The position numbers and the translations under genes are program-made. Under the pieces are notes generated by a model that saw only the letters and a list, made by a program, of their open reading frames with translations, made no database searches and was not told the origin of the DNA. Shown piece after piece: positions 1 to 6,393 of a stretch of DNA of 10,721 nucleotides; the first letter of the stretch is position 1; every line of letters begins with the position of its first letter. The stretch is from an uncultured Bacteroidota bacterium (GTDB lineage: Bacteria; Bacteroidota; Bacteroidia; 2-12-FULL-35-15). The stretch spans positions 1 to 10,721 of the forward strand of contig CAIRRW010000335.1 in assembly GCA_903881065.1 (NCBI GenBank). The letters run 5' to 3'.

Positions 1-86
1 CTTGATTTTTTATGATGAGAAGTTTCAATTATTTCAAAAGTACGGATTAATAATTTAGAAACCAATGGATTATTAAAATCATCCAT
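1..86 (-). CDS. Possible 5' end of an unidentified gene running off the left edge
   Basis: Reading leftwards from an ATG at 86-84, a frame stays open for 28 codons to the window edge, beginning MDDFNNPLVSKLLIRTFEII. The residues look protein-like (PFKMDDFNNPLVSKLL with the codons just upstream), but I recognise no family. The same frame is open further upstream to about position 190, so the gene could start earlier at GTG 107-105, or the ATG could be an internal Met of a frameshifted gene. A purine-rich AAAGGAG stretch lies about 20 bases upstream of the ATG, which is too far for a normal ribosome site. It is partial and the call is weak. Confidence 0.3.
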   Translation of the reverse strand, partial: MDDFNNPLVSKLLIRTFEIIETSHHKKS

Positions 87-87
87 T

Positions 88-216
88 TTAAATGGTGCTG
101 CTATCACTCCTTTCAATATATATTGTATCGCCAATTCCAGCGTACCGTGGAGTTGCAATAAAAATATGAACCTGCTCCTTCTTATTATCTATTTGATGTA
201 AACTGCAATTTCTTAT
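88..216 (-). pseudogene. Short open frame without a start codon, possible gene remnant
   Basis: Between an in-frame TAA at 219-217 and a TAA at 90-88 there are 42 sense codons with no ATG. The inferred peptide includes KKEQVHIFIATPRYAGIGDT, which looks like real protein, but I cannot assign it. It ends one base before the ATG of the possible gene at 86. It could therefore be the 3' remnant of an upstream gene, or the two frames could be one gene split by a frameshift. Chance cannot be excluded at this length. Confidence 0.2.
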
Positions 217-350
217 TTATACGATTATACGTTTAACACAAATCAAACTTATGTAAATGGAATAATTGTTGAGGACTAAACCACGTTAAATCAATGAATA
301 TATACCACAAATAAAATCAGTATAATTGTTCTTGAAAATAATAATTTAAT
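217..350. other. AT-rich intergenic stretch upstream of the GNAT gene
   Basis: Together with positions 1-216 this makes 350 bases without a secure gene. I see no tRNA, no strong hairpin and no clear TAnnTTTG promoter box with a TTG partner. The nearest match, TATAATTG at 321-328, has one mismatch and no -33 element. The promoter of the GNAT gene must lie here, but I cannot place it. Confidence 0.5.
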
Positions 351-859
351 ATGGAATTTAAACTTAGGCCTTGGGCCATTTCGGATTTAGGAAACTTAGT
401 TAACTATGCAAACAATTGGAATGTTGCAAAAAATCTTACAAATAGATTCCTCACCCTTATACCGAAACAGCGGGAAAGGAATTTATAGAAATGGCTACTA
501 TAGATGACCCTACTCACATATTTGCAATTGATATTGATGGGCATGCTGTAGGCGGGATTGGCATACATTCTCAATCGGACATTTTCAGGAAAAATGCTGA
601 ACTTGGTTATTGGTTAGCTGAGCCTTATTGGGGGCAAAAAATAATAACCCGAGCAGTTAAAGAAATTGTTGATTTTGCATTTGCCACATACGATATCAAT
701 CGTGTATTTGCCCGCCCATTCGTTACAAATATTGCTTCACAGAAGGTTCTTGAAAAGAATAATTTTATCCTCGAAGCAAAACTTGAAAAGGTTCTAATTA
801 AAACCGATGAATATTTACATGAACTTATTTATGCTGTTAGACGGGAAAACTGGAAATAG
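351..859 (+). pseudogene. GNAT-family N-acetyltransferase (RimJ/RimL-like), frameshifted
   Basis: The ATG at 351 begins MEFKLRPWAISDLGNLVNYA, a typical N-terminus of this family, but the frame ends at TAG 486-488. The continuation lies in another frame: reading HPYTETAGKEFIE directly into the Met at 491 restores a normal protein of about 169 residues. One missing base near 449-450 (TTCCT where TTCCCT or TTTCCT is expected) explains the break. The second half has the family's NAELGYWLAEPYWG segment, ARPFVTNIASQKVLE and ELIYAV. The acetyl-CoA loop reads WGQKIIT where relatives usually have WG-x-G-I-x-T, so a conserved glycine is Lys (restored residue 97). The usual AGF near restored residue 138 is NNF. 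Such enzymes transfer acetyl groups to amines. A 122-residue product from ATG 491 would lack the N-terminal acceptor-side part. It is probably a decaying gene; a sequencing error could explain the frameshift but not the substitutions. Confidence 0.8.
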
Positions 860-1012
860 GGAGGTGGTGTCAAACTTTATTATTACCATCTCAAAATAAT
901 ATAACCTATGTGGACTTTTGTTAATAGGCATTATGATTGAAATCATGTAATATATCTTCAATTATTTCGTCCTTTACGGTATCCTTTCAGCAATATTTAG
1001 ATTAGAATAAGC

Positions 1013-1048
1013 ATGAAAGTAGTTATCATTAATACTAATTTTAAGTGA
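1013..1048 (+). other. Possible 11-codon leader ORF overlapping the hemerythrin GTG start
   Basis: ATG at 1013 opens a mini-ORF (MKVVIINTNFK) whose TGA at 1046-1048 overlaps the GTG start at 1045-1047 as GTGA. This layout would allow translational coupling. An 11-codon frame can easily arise by chance, and no Shine-Dalgarno sequence is seen before either start. Confidence 0.2.
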
Positions 1049-1581
1049 ATAAAGCGGTAGAACTTCTGTATGAGGAACATGAATTGATTATGGATGCAAT
1101 TTCGATTGCAAAGGAATTGCATGTAAAAATTGAAACGCCTAAATTATACGAACAACAAGTGTTTGATCTGATTTCTTTTTTCAGAGAGTATGCCGATAAA
1201 TATCATCATTATAAGGAAGAGGAAATTTTATTTCCTGAAATGATTAAAGCAAATGAGTTGTTGGAATCCGGTGTGGTGAAAGAAATGCTTGATAATCACG
1301 AGGATTTTCGTGCATTGATAGCGGAGATAGAAACATTAACAAAGGACAAAAAATATTCCTCTGCACAAAACAAGTTGGAGGAGTATGTGGAAGCATTAAC
1401 TGACCATATTGCTGTGGAGAATGAAGAAGTGTTTGAAATAGCCACTACTTTATTCAATGAAAAGCAATTGGAGAATATTTATTTTAGATTTAAAGATATT
1501 GATAACGAACTTGGAGAAGGCAATAAGGAAGTGCTTCGTGAGCAATTAAAAAGGATAAAGAAATTAATAGTAATTGAATAG
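1045..1581 (+). CDS. Hemerythrin HHE cation-binding domain protein
   Basis: This is a 178-residue, mostly helical, soluble protein with no signal peptide. It carries the hemerythrin iron-ligand pattern: His12 in EEHELIMDA; His54-His55 with Glu58-Glu60 in KYHHYKEEEILFPEM (an HxxxE motif at 55-59); His85 in DNHEDFRAL; and His121-xxx-Glu125 in DHIAVENEE. Such four-helix bundles bind a di-iron centre that senses or carries O2, NO or iron; the substrate here cannot be read from sequence. The start is GTG, because an in-frame TAA sits immediately before it (1042-1044) and the next in-frame Met is residue 16, inside the first ligand helix. The next gene begins 14 bases after the stop, so the two are probably co-transcribed. 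The C-terminal 35 residues are charged and extend past the core domain. Confidence 0.88.
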   Translation: MNKAVELLYEEHELIMDAISIAKELHVKIETPKLYEQQVFDLISFFREYADKYHHYKEEEILFPEMIKANELLESGVVKEMLDNHEDFRALIAEIETLTKDKKYSSAQNKLEEYVEALTDHIAVENEEVFEIATTLFNEKQLENIYFRFKDIDNELGEGNKEVLREQLKRIKKLIVIE

Positions 1582-1595
1582 TTACTTATCAAAAT

Positions 1596-2216
1596 ATGAA
1601 TACGAAAATGGAAACTTCGGAATATAAAATTAATAAGGCATATACCTTTTTAGAATTCCAAAAGATTGTTGCTGATCTGGTAAAAACGGGGAAAAGTTCT
1701 GGCGAAGAAACCGCAGAACGGATTGAAGCAACGAAAATAAATTCGCAACGAATTATTCGGATTTACAAAACATTTATTCTAAGCGAACATACTGTAAGTG
1801 TGGTAAATAAACTAAATTATGATTGGGACTGGCTGCTGCTTATTGAATCTTGGTGCGGAGATGGAGCACAACTTAGTTCTATAATTGCTAAAATAGCAGA
1901 GCTGAATACTCGCATTCATCTGAAAGTTATATTCAGGGATGAACATGAAGATATAATGAATATGCATCTTACCAATGGTTCTAAATCCATACCAAAATTA
2001 ATTTGTCTGGCTACTTCCACTCAACATTTGGTGGGGGAATGGGGTCCTCGACCAATAGCTATTCAAGAGAAAGTAAAAGAATTTAAAGCTGCGAATCCTA
2101 CTGCATCACATGATGAATTTGTTAAGAATCTTCACCTTTGGTATGCACAAGATAAAGGACTTTCATTCGAGAATGAATTTACTGACCTAATTGAAAATTG
2201 GTATAAAAAACATTAG
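1596..2216 (+). CDS. Thioredoxin-fold family protein with a single active-site Cys
   Basis: This 206-residue protein matches a Bacteroidota/Firmicutes thioredoxin-like family (Thioredoxin_9 type). The active-site region reads LLIESWCGDGAQ (Cys87), so the second Cys of the classic CxxC is absent. The cis-proline loop is present as SIPKLI (Pro133), followed by the family-typical GEWGPRP (148-153). About 75 residues of helical N-terminal extension precede the fold. There is no signal peptide, so it is cytoplasmic. With one Cys it is unlikely to be a standard dithiol reductase; monothiol or non-redox roles are possible. It may start at ATG 1596 or at the second Met, ATG 1608. It follows the hemerythrin gene by 14 bases, which suggests a shared role in redox, NO or metal stress (inference). 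Confidence 0.82.
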   Translation: MNTKMETSEYKINKAYTFLEFQKIVADLVKTGKSSGEETAERIEATKINSQRIIRIYKTFILSEHTVSVVNKLNYDWDWLLLIESWCGDGAQLSSIIAKIAELNTRIHLKVIFRDEHEDIMNMHLTNGSKSIPKLICLATSTQHLVGEWGPRPIAIQEKVKEFKAANPTASHDEFVKNLHLWYAQDKGLSFENEFTDLIENWYKKH

Positions 2217-2233
2217 GTTTAGCTATAATATCC

Positions 2234-2285
2234 AAAATGAAAGGCTCAACGTAACTTTGTAAAGTTATGTTGAGCCTTTCATTTT
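2234..2285. terminator. Long bidirectional hairpin terminator between convergent genes
   Basis: Positions 2234-2258 pair with 2261-2285: 25 positions with a single G-T wobble (G2251 with T2270). The centre is TGTA once the innermost, sterically impossible pair opens. T-runs follow the stem on the + strand (2282-2286) and A-runs lead it, giving T-runs on the minus strand. It sits 17 bases after the thioredoxin-like stop and 37 bases from the pruA stop, so it can end both transcripts. Confidence 0.88.
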
Positions 2286-2322
2286 TATGACGAACTTAAT
2301 CTTAATATTCTATTGATATTAA

Positions 2323-3963
2323 CTAATCAGCCTGCAAAAACGGATATCTGTAATCAGTAGGCGGTACAAGCGTTTCGCGAACAGTACGTGGCGATACCCA
2401 ACGCAATAAATTAATCATTGCACCTGCTTTATCATTTGTTCCCGAAGCACGCGCCCCGCCAAATGGCTGCTGACCTACTACTGCTCCTGTAGGTTTATCA
2501 TTGATATAAAAATTACCCGAAGCATTTTTCAATGCCTTAGTTCCCTGTTCAATTGCGTATCTGTCCTGCGCAATGATAGCGCCTGTCAATGCATAGATAG
2601 AAGTTTTGTCAACAATTTGCAACGTCTCTTCATATTTATCGGCATCATATACATATAATGTAAGCACCGGCCCGAACAGCTCTTCGCACATTGTTACATA
2701 ATATGGGTCGTTCACTCGGATGACAGTCGGCTCAATAAAATATCCTTTTGATTTATCGTAATTTCCGCCTGCAATTATTTCACAGTCCTTATCTTTCTTA
2801 GCGTTATCAATGTATTTGGCAAGTTTGTCAAAAGATTTTTCGTCAATCACTGCATTAATAAAATTAGTGAAATCTTCTGTAGGTCCCATTTTCATTGACT
2901 TCAAATCAGCCTGCAACAAACCTTTTACTTCTTCCCAAAGATTATTCGGGATATAAGCACGTGAAGCTGCCGAGCATTTTTGTCCTTGATATTCAAACGC
3001 ACCGCGGCTTAGCGCAGTAGTCAATACTTTAGGGTCGGCAGAAGAATGAGCCATCACAAAATCTTTTCCACCTGTTTCTCCTACAATTCTTGGATAGGTT
3101 TTAAACTTGCTGATGTTGTTGCCAATTGTTTTCCAGATGCTCTGAAACACTTCAGTAGAGCCTGTAAAGTGGATACCTGCAAAATCGGGATGCGCAAATA
3201 CAACATCCGCTGCATCAGGTCCCGAAGGATAAATTAAATTAATTACTCCGGCAGGCAAACCTGCTTTCATAAATATTTCCATCAGTACATTTGCTGCATA
3301 TACCTGCGTGTTCGATGGTTTCCAAACCACCACATTGCCCATCATAGCGCATGATGTAGGAAGATTGCCTGCAATAGCAGTAAAGTTAAAAGGAGTAAGT
3401 GCATAAATAAATCCTTCCAGCGGACGCTGCTCCACTCTGTTCCAAACACCATAGCCGGTGCCTGCTACAGGAGGTTGTTGTTTGTAAATCTCGCTCATGT
3501 ACATCACATTGAAACGAAGGAAATCAATTATTTCACACGCACTGTCAATCTCCGCCTGAAACGCATTCTTGCTCTGGCCAAGCATTGTAGCGGCATTCAG
3601 CTTTGCACGGTAAGGACCTGCAATAAGTTCGGCAGCTTTCAAAAATATAGTTGCACGGTGTTCCCAATCCAGGTTTTCCCATTTCGGCTTAGCAGCCAAA
3701 GCAGCATCAATAGCTTGTTTTACGTGGTCTTTATTACTTTTATGGAAAAATCCCAACGTATGTTTATGGTCGTGTGGCGGAGCAAGACGAATTTTGTCAT
3801 TGCTTCTCACTTCTTTTCCGCCAATATACATGGGGATATCAAGTTCTTTCGAGCGTGATTCTTTAAGCATCGCCTGAAGTTCTTTTCTTTCAGCACTTCC
3901 GGGAGCATAGCTTTTAATGGGTTCGTTCACTGGTGGCGGAACGGTAAAAAATCCTTTTGACAT
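2323..3963 (-). CDS. pruA: L-glutamate gamma-semialdehyde (1-pyrroline-5-carboxylate) dehydrogenase
   Basis: This NAD-dependent aldehyde dehydrogenase oxidises glutamate-5-semialdehyde to glutamate, the second step of proline breakdown, in the cytoplasm. It is 546 residues, full length for the stand-alone, eukaryote-like P5C dehydrogenase group. Visible motifs in order: the family N-terminus VNEPIKSYAPGSAER; TPFNF with the oxyanion Asn194; WKPSN (214-218); FTGST (266-270) of the NAD fold; catalytic Glu296 in VGETGGKD; nucleophile Cys330 in YQGQKCSAASR; CEELFGPVL (426-434); and the C-terminal QPFGGARASGTNDKAG (499-514). All key residues are present. No proline dehydrogenase lies beside it in this window, unlike PutA fusions. 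It starts at ATG 3963, and the preceding 93 bases contain a -7-like box, so it is probably transcribed on its own. Confidence 0.96.
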   Translation of the reverse strand: MSKGFFTVPPPVNEPIKSYAPGSAERKELQAMLKESRSKELDIPMYIGGKEVRSNDKIRLAPPHDHKHTLGFFHKSNKDHVKQAIDAALAAKPKWENLDWEHRATIFLKAAELIAGPYRAKLNAATMLGQSKNAFQAEIDSACEIIDFLRFNVMYMSEIYKQQPPVAGTGYGVWNRVEQRPLEGFIYALTPFNFTAIAGNLPTSCAMMGNVVVWKPSNTQVYAANVLMEIFMKAGLPAGVINLIYPSGPDAADVVFAHPDFAGIHFTGSTEVFQSIWKTIGNNISKFKTYPRIVGETGGKDFVMAHSSADPKVLTTALSRGAFEYQGQKCSAASRAYIPNNLWEEVKGLLQADLKSMKMGPTEDFTNFINAVIDEKSFDKLAKYIDNAKKDKDCEIIAGGNYDKSKGYFIEPTVIRVNDPYYVTMCEELFGPVLTLYVYDADKYEETLQIVDKTSIYALTGAIIAQDRYAIEQGTKALKNASGNFYINDKPTGAVVGQQPFGGARASGTNDKAGAMINLLRWVSPRTVRETLVPPTDYRYPFLQAD

Positions 3964-4014
3964 ATTTTAGAAATTATAGATTATGAATTGTGAATTATAA
4001 ATTTTATCGGAGTG

Positions 4015-4022
4015 CAAAGGTA
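4015..4022 (-). promoter_or_regulatory. Bacteroidota-type -7 box upstream of pruA
   Basis: Read on the minus strand this is TACCTTTG, a perfect match to the Bacteroidota -7 consensus TAnnTTTG. It lies about 50 bases upstream of the pruA ATG, a normal spacing for a short leader. No TTG/TTTG -33 element is visible at the usual distance, which lowers confidence. Confidence 0.45.
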
Positions 4023-4056
4023 ACTAAAAAATAGGGTAGGAGGGAAGTTGAAAAAT

Positions 4057-4791
4057 CTATTTCTTTTTCTTTGCAGGAACTTCTTTTTCCTCCACTTTTT
4101 CGTAATTCAATACACCGCCCCAAAGCGCCATCTGGTTGAGAATCCAGTCTTTTCTGGAGCTTATATAACCACCCGGACTGGTAACCGAAAATTTCAATGG
4201 ATTGGGCAATACGGCTGCAATTAATGATGCTTCCGGTTTTGATAAATCTTTCGCTTTTTTATGAAAATATATCTTGGAAGCAGATTCAGCTCCGTATATG
4301 CCATCGCCCATTTCTATCACATTTAAATATACTTCCATTATCCTTTGTTTATTCCAGATGGTTTCAATCAGAAAAGTAAAATACACTTCAAACCCTTTGC
4401 GTACCCAGCTTCTACCACTCCACAAAAAAACATTCTTCGCCGTCTGTTGGCTTATCGTACTTGCTCCTCTTGTTTTTTTATGATTCTCATTATACTCCAT
4501 TGCTCTGTCAATAGCTTCAAAATCGAATCCATTATGTTTAATAAAGTTCTGGTCTTCGGAGCAAACAACAGCCAGTTGCAGGTTAGGAGAGATTTCTTCA
4601 AAAGGAACCCAGTGTTTTTTAAGTTTCATTTCCTTGCCATCCATCTTCTGTTCCACACATCTGATAAGCATAAGCGGAGTAACAGGAACAGGTAGCCAGC
4701 GAAATAAAATAACAGAACCAATACTGATAATGAAAAACCACATCGCTGTTTTCCACATGTAATGCCATAACTTACCAAGAAATTTTTTCAC
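4057..4791 (-). CDS. mtgA: Monofunctional biosynthetic peptidoglycan transglycosylase
   Basis: This glycosyltransferase family 51 enzyme polymerises lipid II into glycan strands at the outer face of the inner membrane. It is 244 residues, normal for MtgA, with no transpeptidase domain. It has one membrane segment (about 13-31). The motifs are complete: SEDQNFIKHNGFD (78-90, catalytic Glu79); RGASTISQQTAKNVFL (108-123); RKGFEVYFTFLIE (131-143); and KQRIMEVYLNVIEMGDGIYG (148-167). The C-terminus is a short lysine-rich tail (KEVPAKKKK). The start is GTG 4791, giving MKKFLGK. The frame is shared with the PorP/SprF gene upstream, whose TAA stop (4812-4810) lies seven codons back, so no upstream ATG is available. 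The 18-base gap suggests co-transcription with the T9SS cluster. Confidence 0.94.
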   Translation of the reverse strand: MKKFLGKLWHYMWKTAMWFFIISIGSVILFRWLPVPVTPLMLIRCVEQKMDGKEMKLKKHWVPFEEISPNLQLAVVCSEDQNFIKHNGFDFEAIDRAMEYNENHKKTRGASTISQQTAKNVFLWSGRSWVRKGFEVYFTFLIETIWNKQRIMEVYLNVIEMGDGIYGAESASKIYFHKKAKDLSKPEASLIAAVLPNPLKFSVTSPGGYISSRKDWILNQMALWGGVLNYEKVEEKEVPAKKKK

Positions 4792-4809
4792 GAAATCAAT
4801 TTGATAGAA

Positions 4810-5766
4810 TTAAAACTCGAACTTTGGACAGTCTGAAGTGCTGTATTTTTGAAGTTCTTCAATACTCATCATAGGCGTGAAACCTAGCATTATTTCATCT
4901 GAGTTAGCTTTTGCAATATGAAAGCGGGAAATGGTATAATCGTATGCAAAACCAACAACTAAATTCTGCCAAATTCGGACCTGCAAAATTACTGAAGCTG
5001 CATCATGAATACGATAATTTATGCCTAACCCAACTCGTTTTTTATAATAGGTAATAAAGTTAAGATTTCCTGAAGGAATGCCTCTGAAATCAGTTTGGAC
5101 ATTTATTGCAGGAACAGAAATAAAATTATAATCTCCAGAAACAAATTTTCTACTTACTGTTACATAAGCGGTTGGTACTAGCAACACTCCAGTACCAGTT
5201 CCAAGCTGTTCTTTACCGAAACTTAGAGTATTTTTATAAACATTGCGCATGGAAATACCTAATGAGAATTTTTTGGAGTAAAGATATAATCCTGGAATTA
5301 TGTCTGGAACTTTAACAACTCTATTCTTCGGATCGAAAGTGGGGTCGTATGAATTAAATACTATATTTGATAGGGCAGTTTGTTTAACCCCTCCAGCAAT
5401 TCCGAAACTAAACCTAAACTTTGGAGATATTTTAAAATGAATAGCATAAGACACATAAACAACCTGAGTAGTAAATGCTCCCATATTATCCTGTTCCACA
5501 TAGGCACCTACTCCATGCCAATAATGTCGGTATCCCTTTTTACCAAATGCTTTTGTAATATTCGCCAAGTTTGTTGCAGGCGCACCATCGAAACCTCGCC
5601 ATTGAACTCTTCTGCCTGCAACAAAATTTATTCCGTTAGCTGCTCCTGCAACAGCTGGGTTTAATCCATAATCATTGAAGGTGAACTGAGTGTATTGTAC
5701 TGATTGCTGCGCTAAAGAAGCATCAACCATCAATAATAATGCGAATATCCCAATTAGTTTCTTCAT
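4810..5766 (-). CDS. PorP/SprF family type IX secretion outer-membrane protein
   Basis: This 318-residue protein has a signal peptide (about 1-19, cut near SLA|QQ) and the family's hallmark N-terminal region: YTQFTFNDYGLNPAVAGAAN, then VQWRGFDGAPATN. The rest is rich in alternating hydrophobic/aromatic stretches (FSFGIAGGVKQ, YNFISVPAINVQTDF, RVGLGINYRI), as expected of an outer-membrane beta barrel. PorP/SprF proteins work with the type IX secretion machine. Paralogues are typically encoded next to a secreted type B cargo protein and are needed for its export or attachment, as SprF is for SprB. Here the neighbouring cargo gene ends one base before this start. I leave the symbol empty because this is probably a cargo-specific paralogue rather than the core PorP. 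Confidence 0.92.
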   Translation of the reverse strand: MKKLIGIFALLLMVDASLAQQSVQYTQFTFNDYGLNPAVAGAANGINFVAGRRVQWRGFDGAPATNLANITKAFGKKGYRHYWHGVGAYVEQDNMGAFTTQVVYVSYAIHFKISPKFRFSFGIAGGVKQTALSNIVFNSYDPTFDPKNRVVKVPDIIPGLYLYSKKFSLGISMRNVYKNTLSFGKEQLGTGTGVLLVPTAYVTVSRKFVSGDYNFISVPAINVQTDFRGIPSGNLNFITYYKKRVGLGINYRIHDAASVILQVRIWQNLVVGFAYDYTISRFHIAKANSDEIMLGFTPMMSIEELQKYSTSDCPKFEF

Positions 5767-5767
5767 A

Positions 5768-6388
5768 TTAACGAACTATTGATACACATCCTTTAACAAT
5801 AGAGCTTTTGTCTGTTCTATCTTCATAGATAACATAATAATATGCTGCGTCAGGCAATGGCACACCTAAAATATCTTTAGCGTCCCATTGATTATCATAG
5901 ACCCCTTTGTGATCGTAGACCTTTTGCCCCAAACGATTATAAATTAAGATTTCTGAATTAGGAAATAGATAAGCATTATTAATGTACCATGTATCATTAA
6001 TTCCATCTCCATTAGGAGTAAAAACAAGAGCAGGAGCCATGTGACATACATCTTCAACAATTGTAAACACATAGGATGCAAAATCAGCATCTTGTGCATC
6101 GGTAATAGTTACAGTATAAGTTCCCACCTCTAAATCAGTAATTGTAGATGAAGTATCACAGTATGGGGTTGTACAAGTTGTTCCGTTGCTCCAAACATAA
6201 GTATATGGGGTGCGTTGAACACCTCCATAATTCCCATAATTAGTAACAACAATGGTAGCAGTTCCCAAGTAAGAATGTTGACATCCAACATTTCTTTGAT
6301 AAGGTGCATAGTGAATGTTCTGTGCTAAAATACACTGGCATAATAAAAAAAGAAACCCTAAATTAATTATTGTAATTTTCTTAATCAT
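5768..6388 (-). CDS. Small secreted T9SS type B cargo with one SprB-like repeat
   Basis: This 206-residue protein has three parts. First, a signal peptide (about 1-23, MIKKITI...CQCILAQ). Second, one SprB-like Ig-type repeat (about 35-113), recognisable from PYTYVWSNGT, TITDLEVGTYTVTITDAQDA and flanking cysteines C36, C72, C77 and C115. Third, a gliding-motility C-terminal (CHU_C) type B sorting domain (about 119-206) with FTPNGDGINDTW (123-134), ILIYNRLGQKVYD and GCVSIVR at the end. This predicts export by the type IX system and display at or release from the cell surface. Relatives with this domain are usually hundreds to thousands of residues long with many repeats, so this one is unusually small. 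It lies between a TPR gene (5-base gap) and the PorP/SprF gene (1-base gap). Confidence 0.9.
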   Translation of the reverse strand: MIKKITIINLGFLFLLCQCILAQNIHYAPYQRNVGCQHSYLGTATIVVTNYGNYGGVQRTPYTYVWSNGTTCTTPYCDTSSTITDLEVGTYTVTITDAQDADFASYVFTIVEDVCHMAPALVFTPNGDGINDTWYINNAYLFPNSEILIYNRLGQKVYDHKGVYDNQWDAKDILGVPLPDAAYYYVIYEDRTDKSSIVKGCVSIVR

Positions 6389-6393
6389 TCAGT

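Noticed and set aside
447..452. Programmed ribosomal frameshift in the GNAT gene
   Set aside because: No slippery heptamer or downstream structure at the break, and conserved residues are lost elsewhere; decay or a sequencing error is simpler.
933..946. ATGATT-GA-AATCAT palindrome upstream of the hemerythrin gene
   Set aside because: Only six base pairs in AT-rich DNA and far from the start codon; probably chance.
921..986. Minus-strand frame of about 21 codons ending EIIEDILHDFNHNAY
   Set aside because: Protein-like but very short, without a start codon and bounded by stops; not enough to call a gene remnant.
3475..3858. 127-codon plus-strand open frame inside pruA (also 3046-3237)
   Set aside because: Antisense to a clear, intact pruA; no domain signature in the translated residues.
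4197..4695. Three overlapping plus-strand open frames inside mtgA
   Set aside because: Antisense to a complete MtgA with all motifs; typical shadow frames.
5380..5664. 94-codon plus-strand open frame inside the PorP/SprF gene
   Set aside because: Antisense to a well-supported gene, with no recognisable domain.
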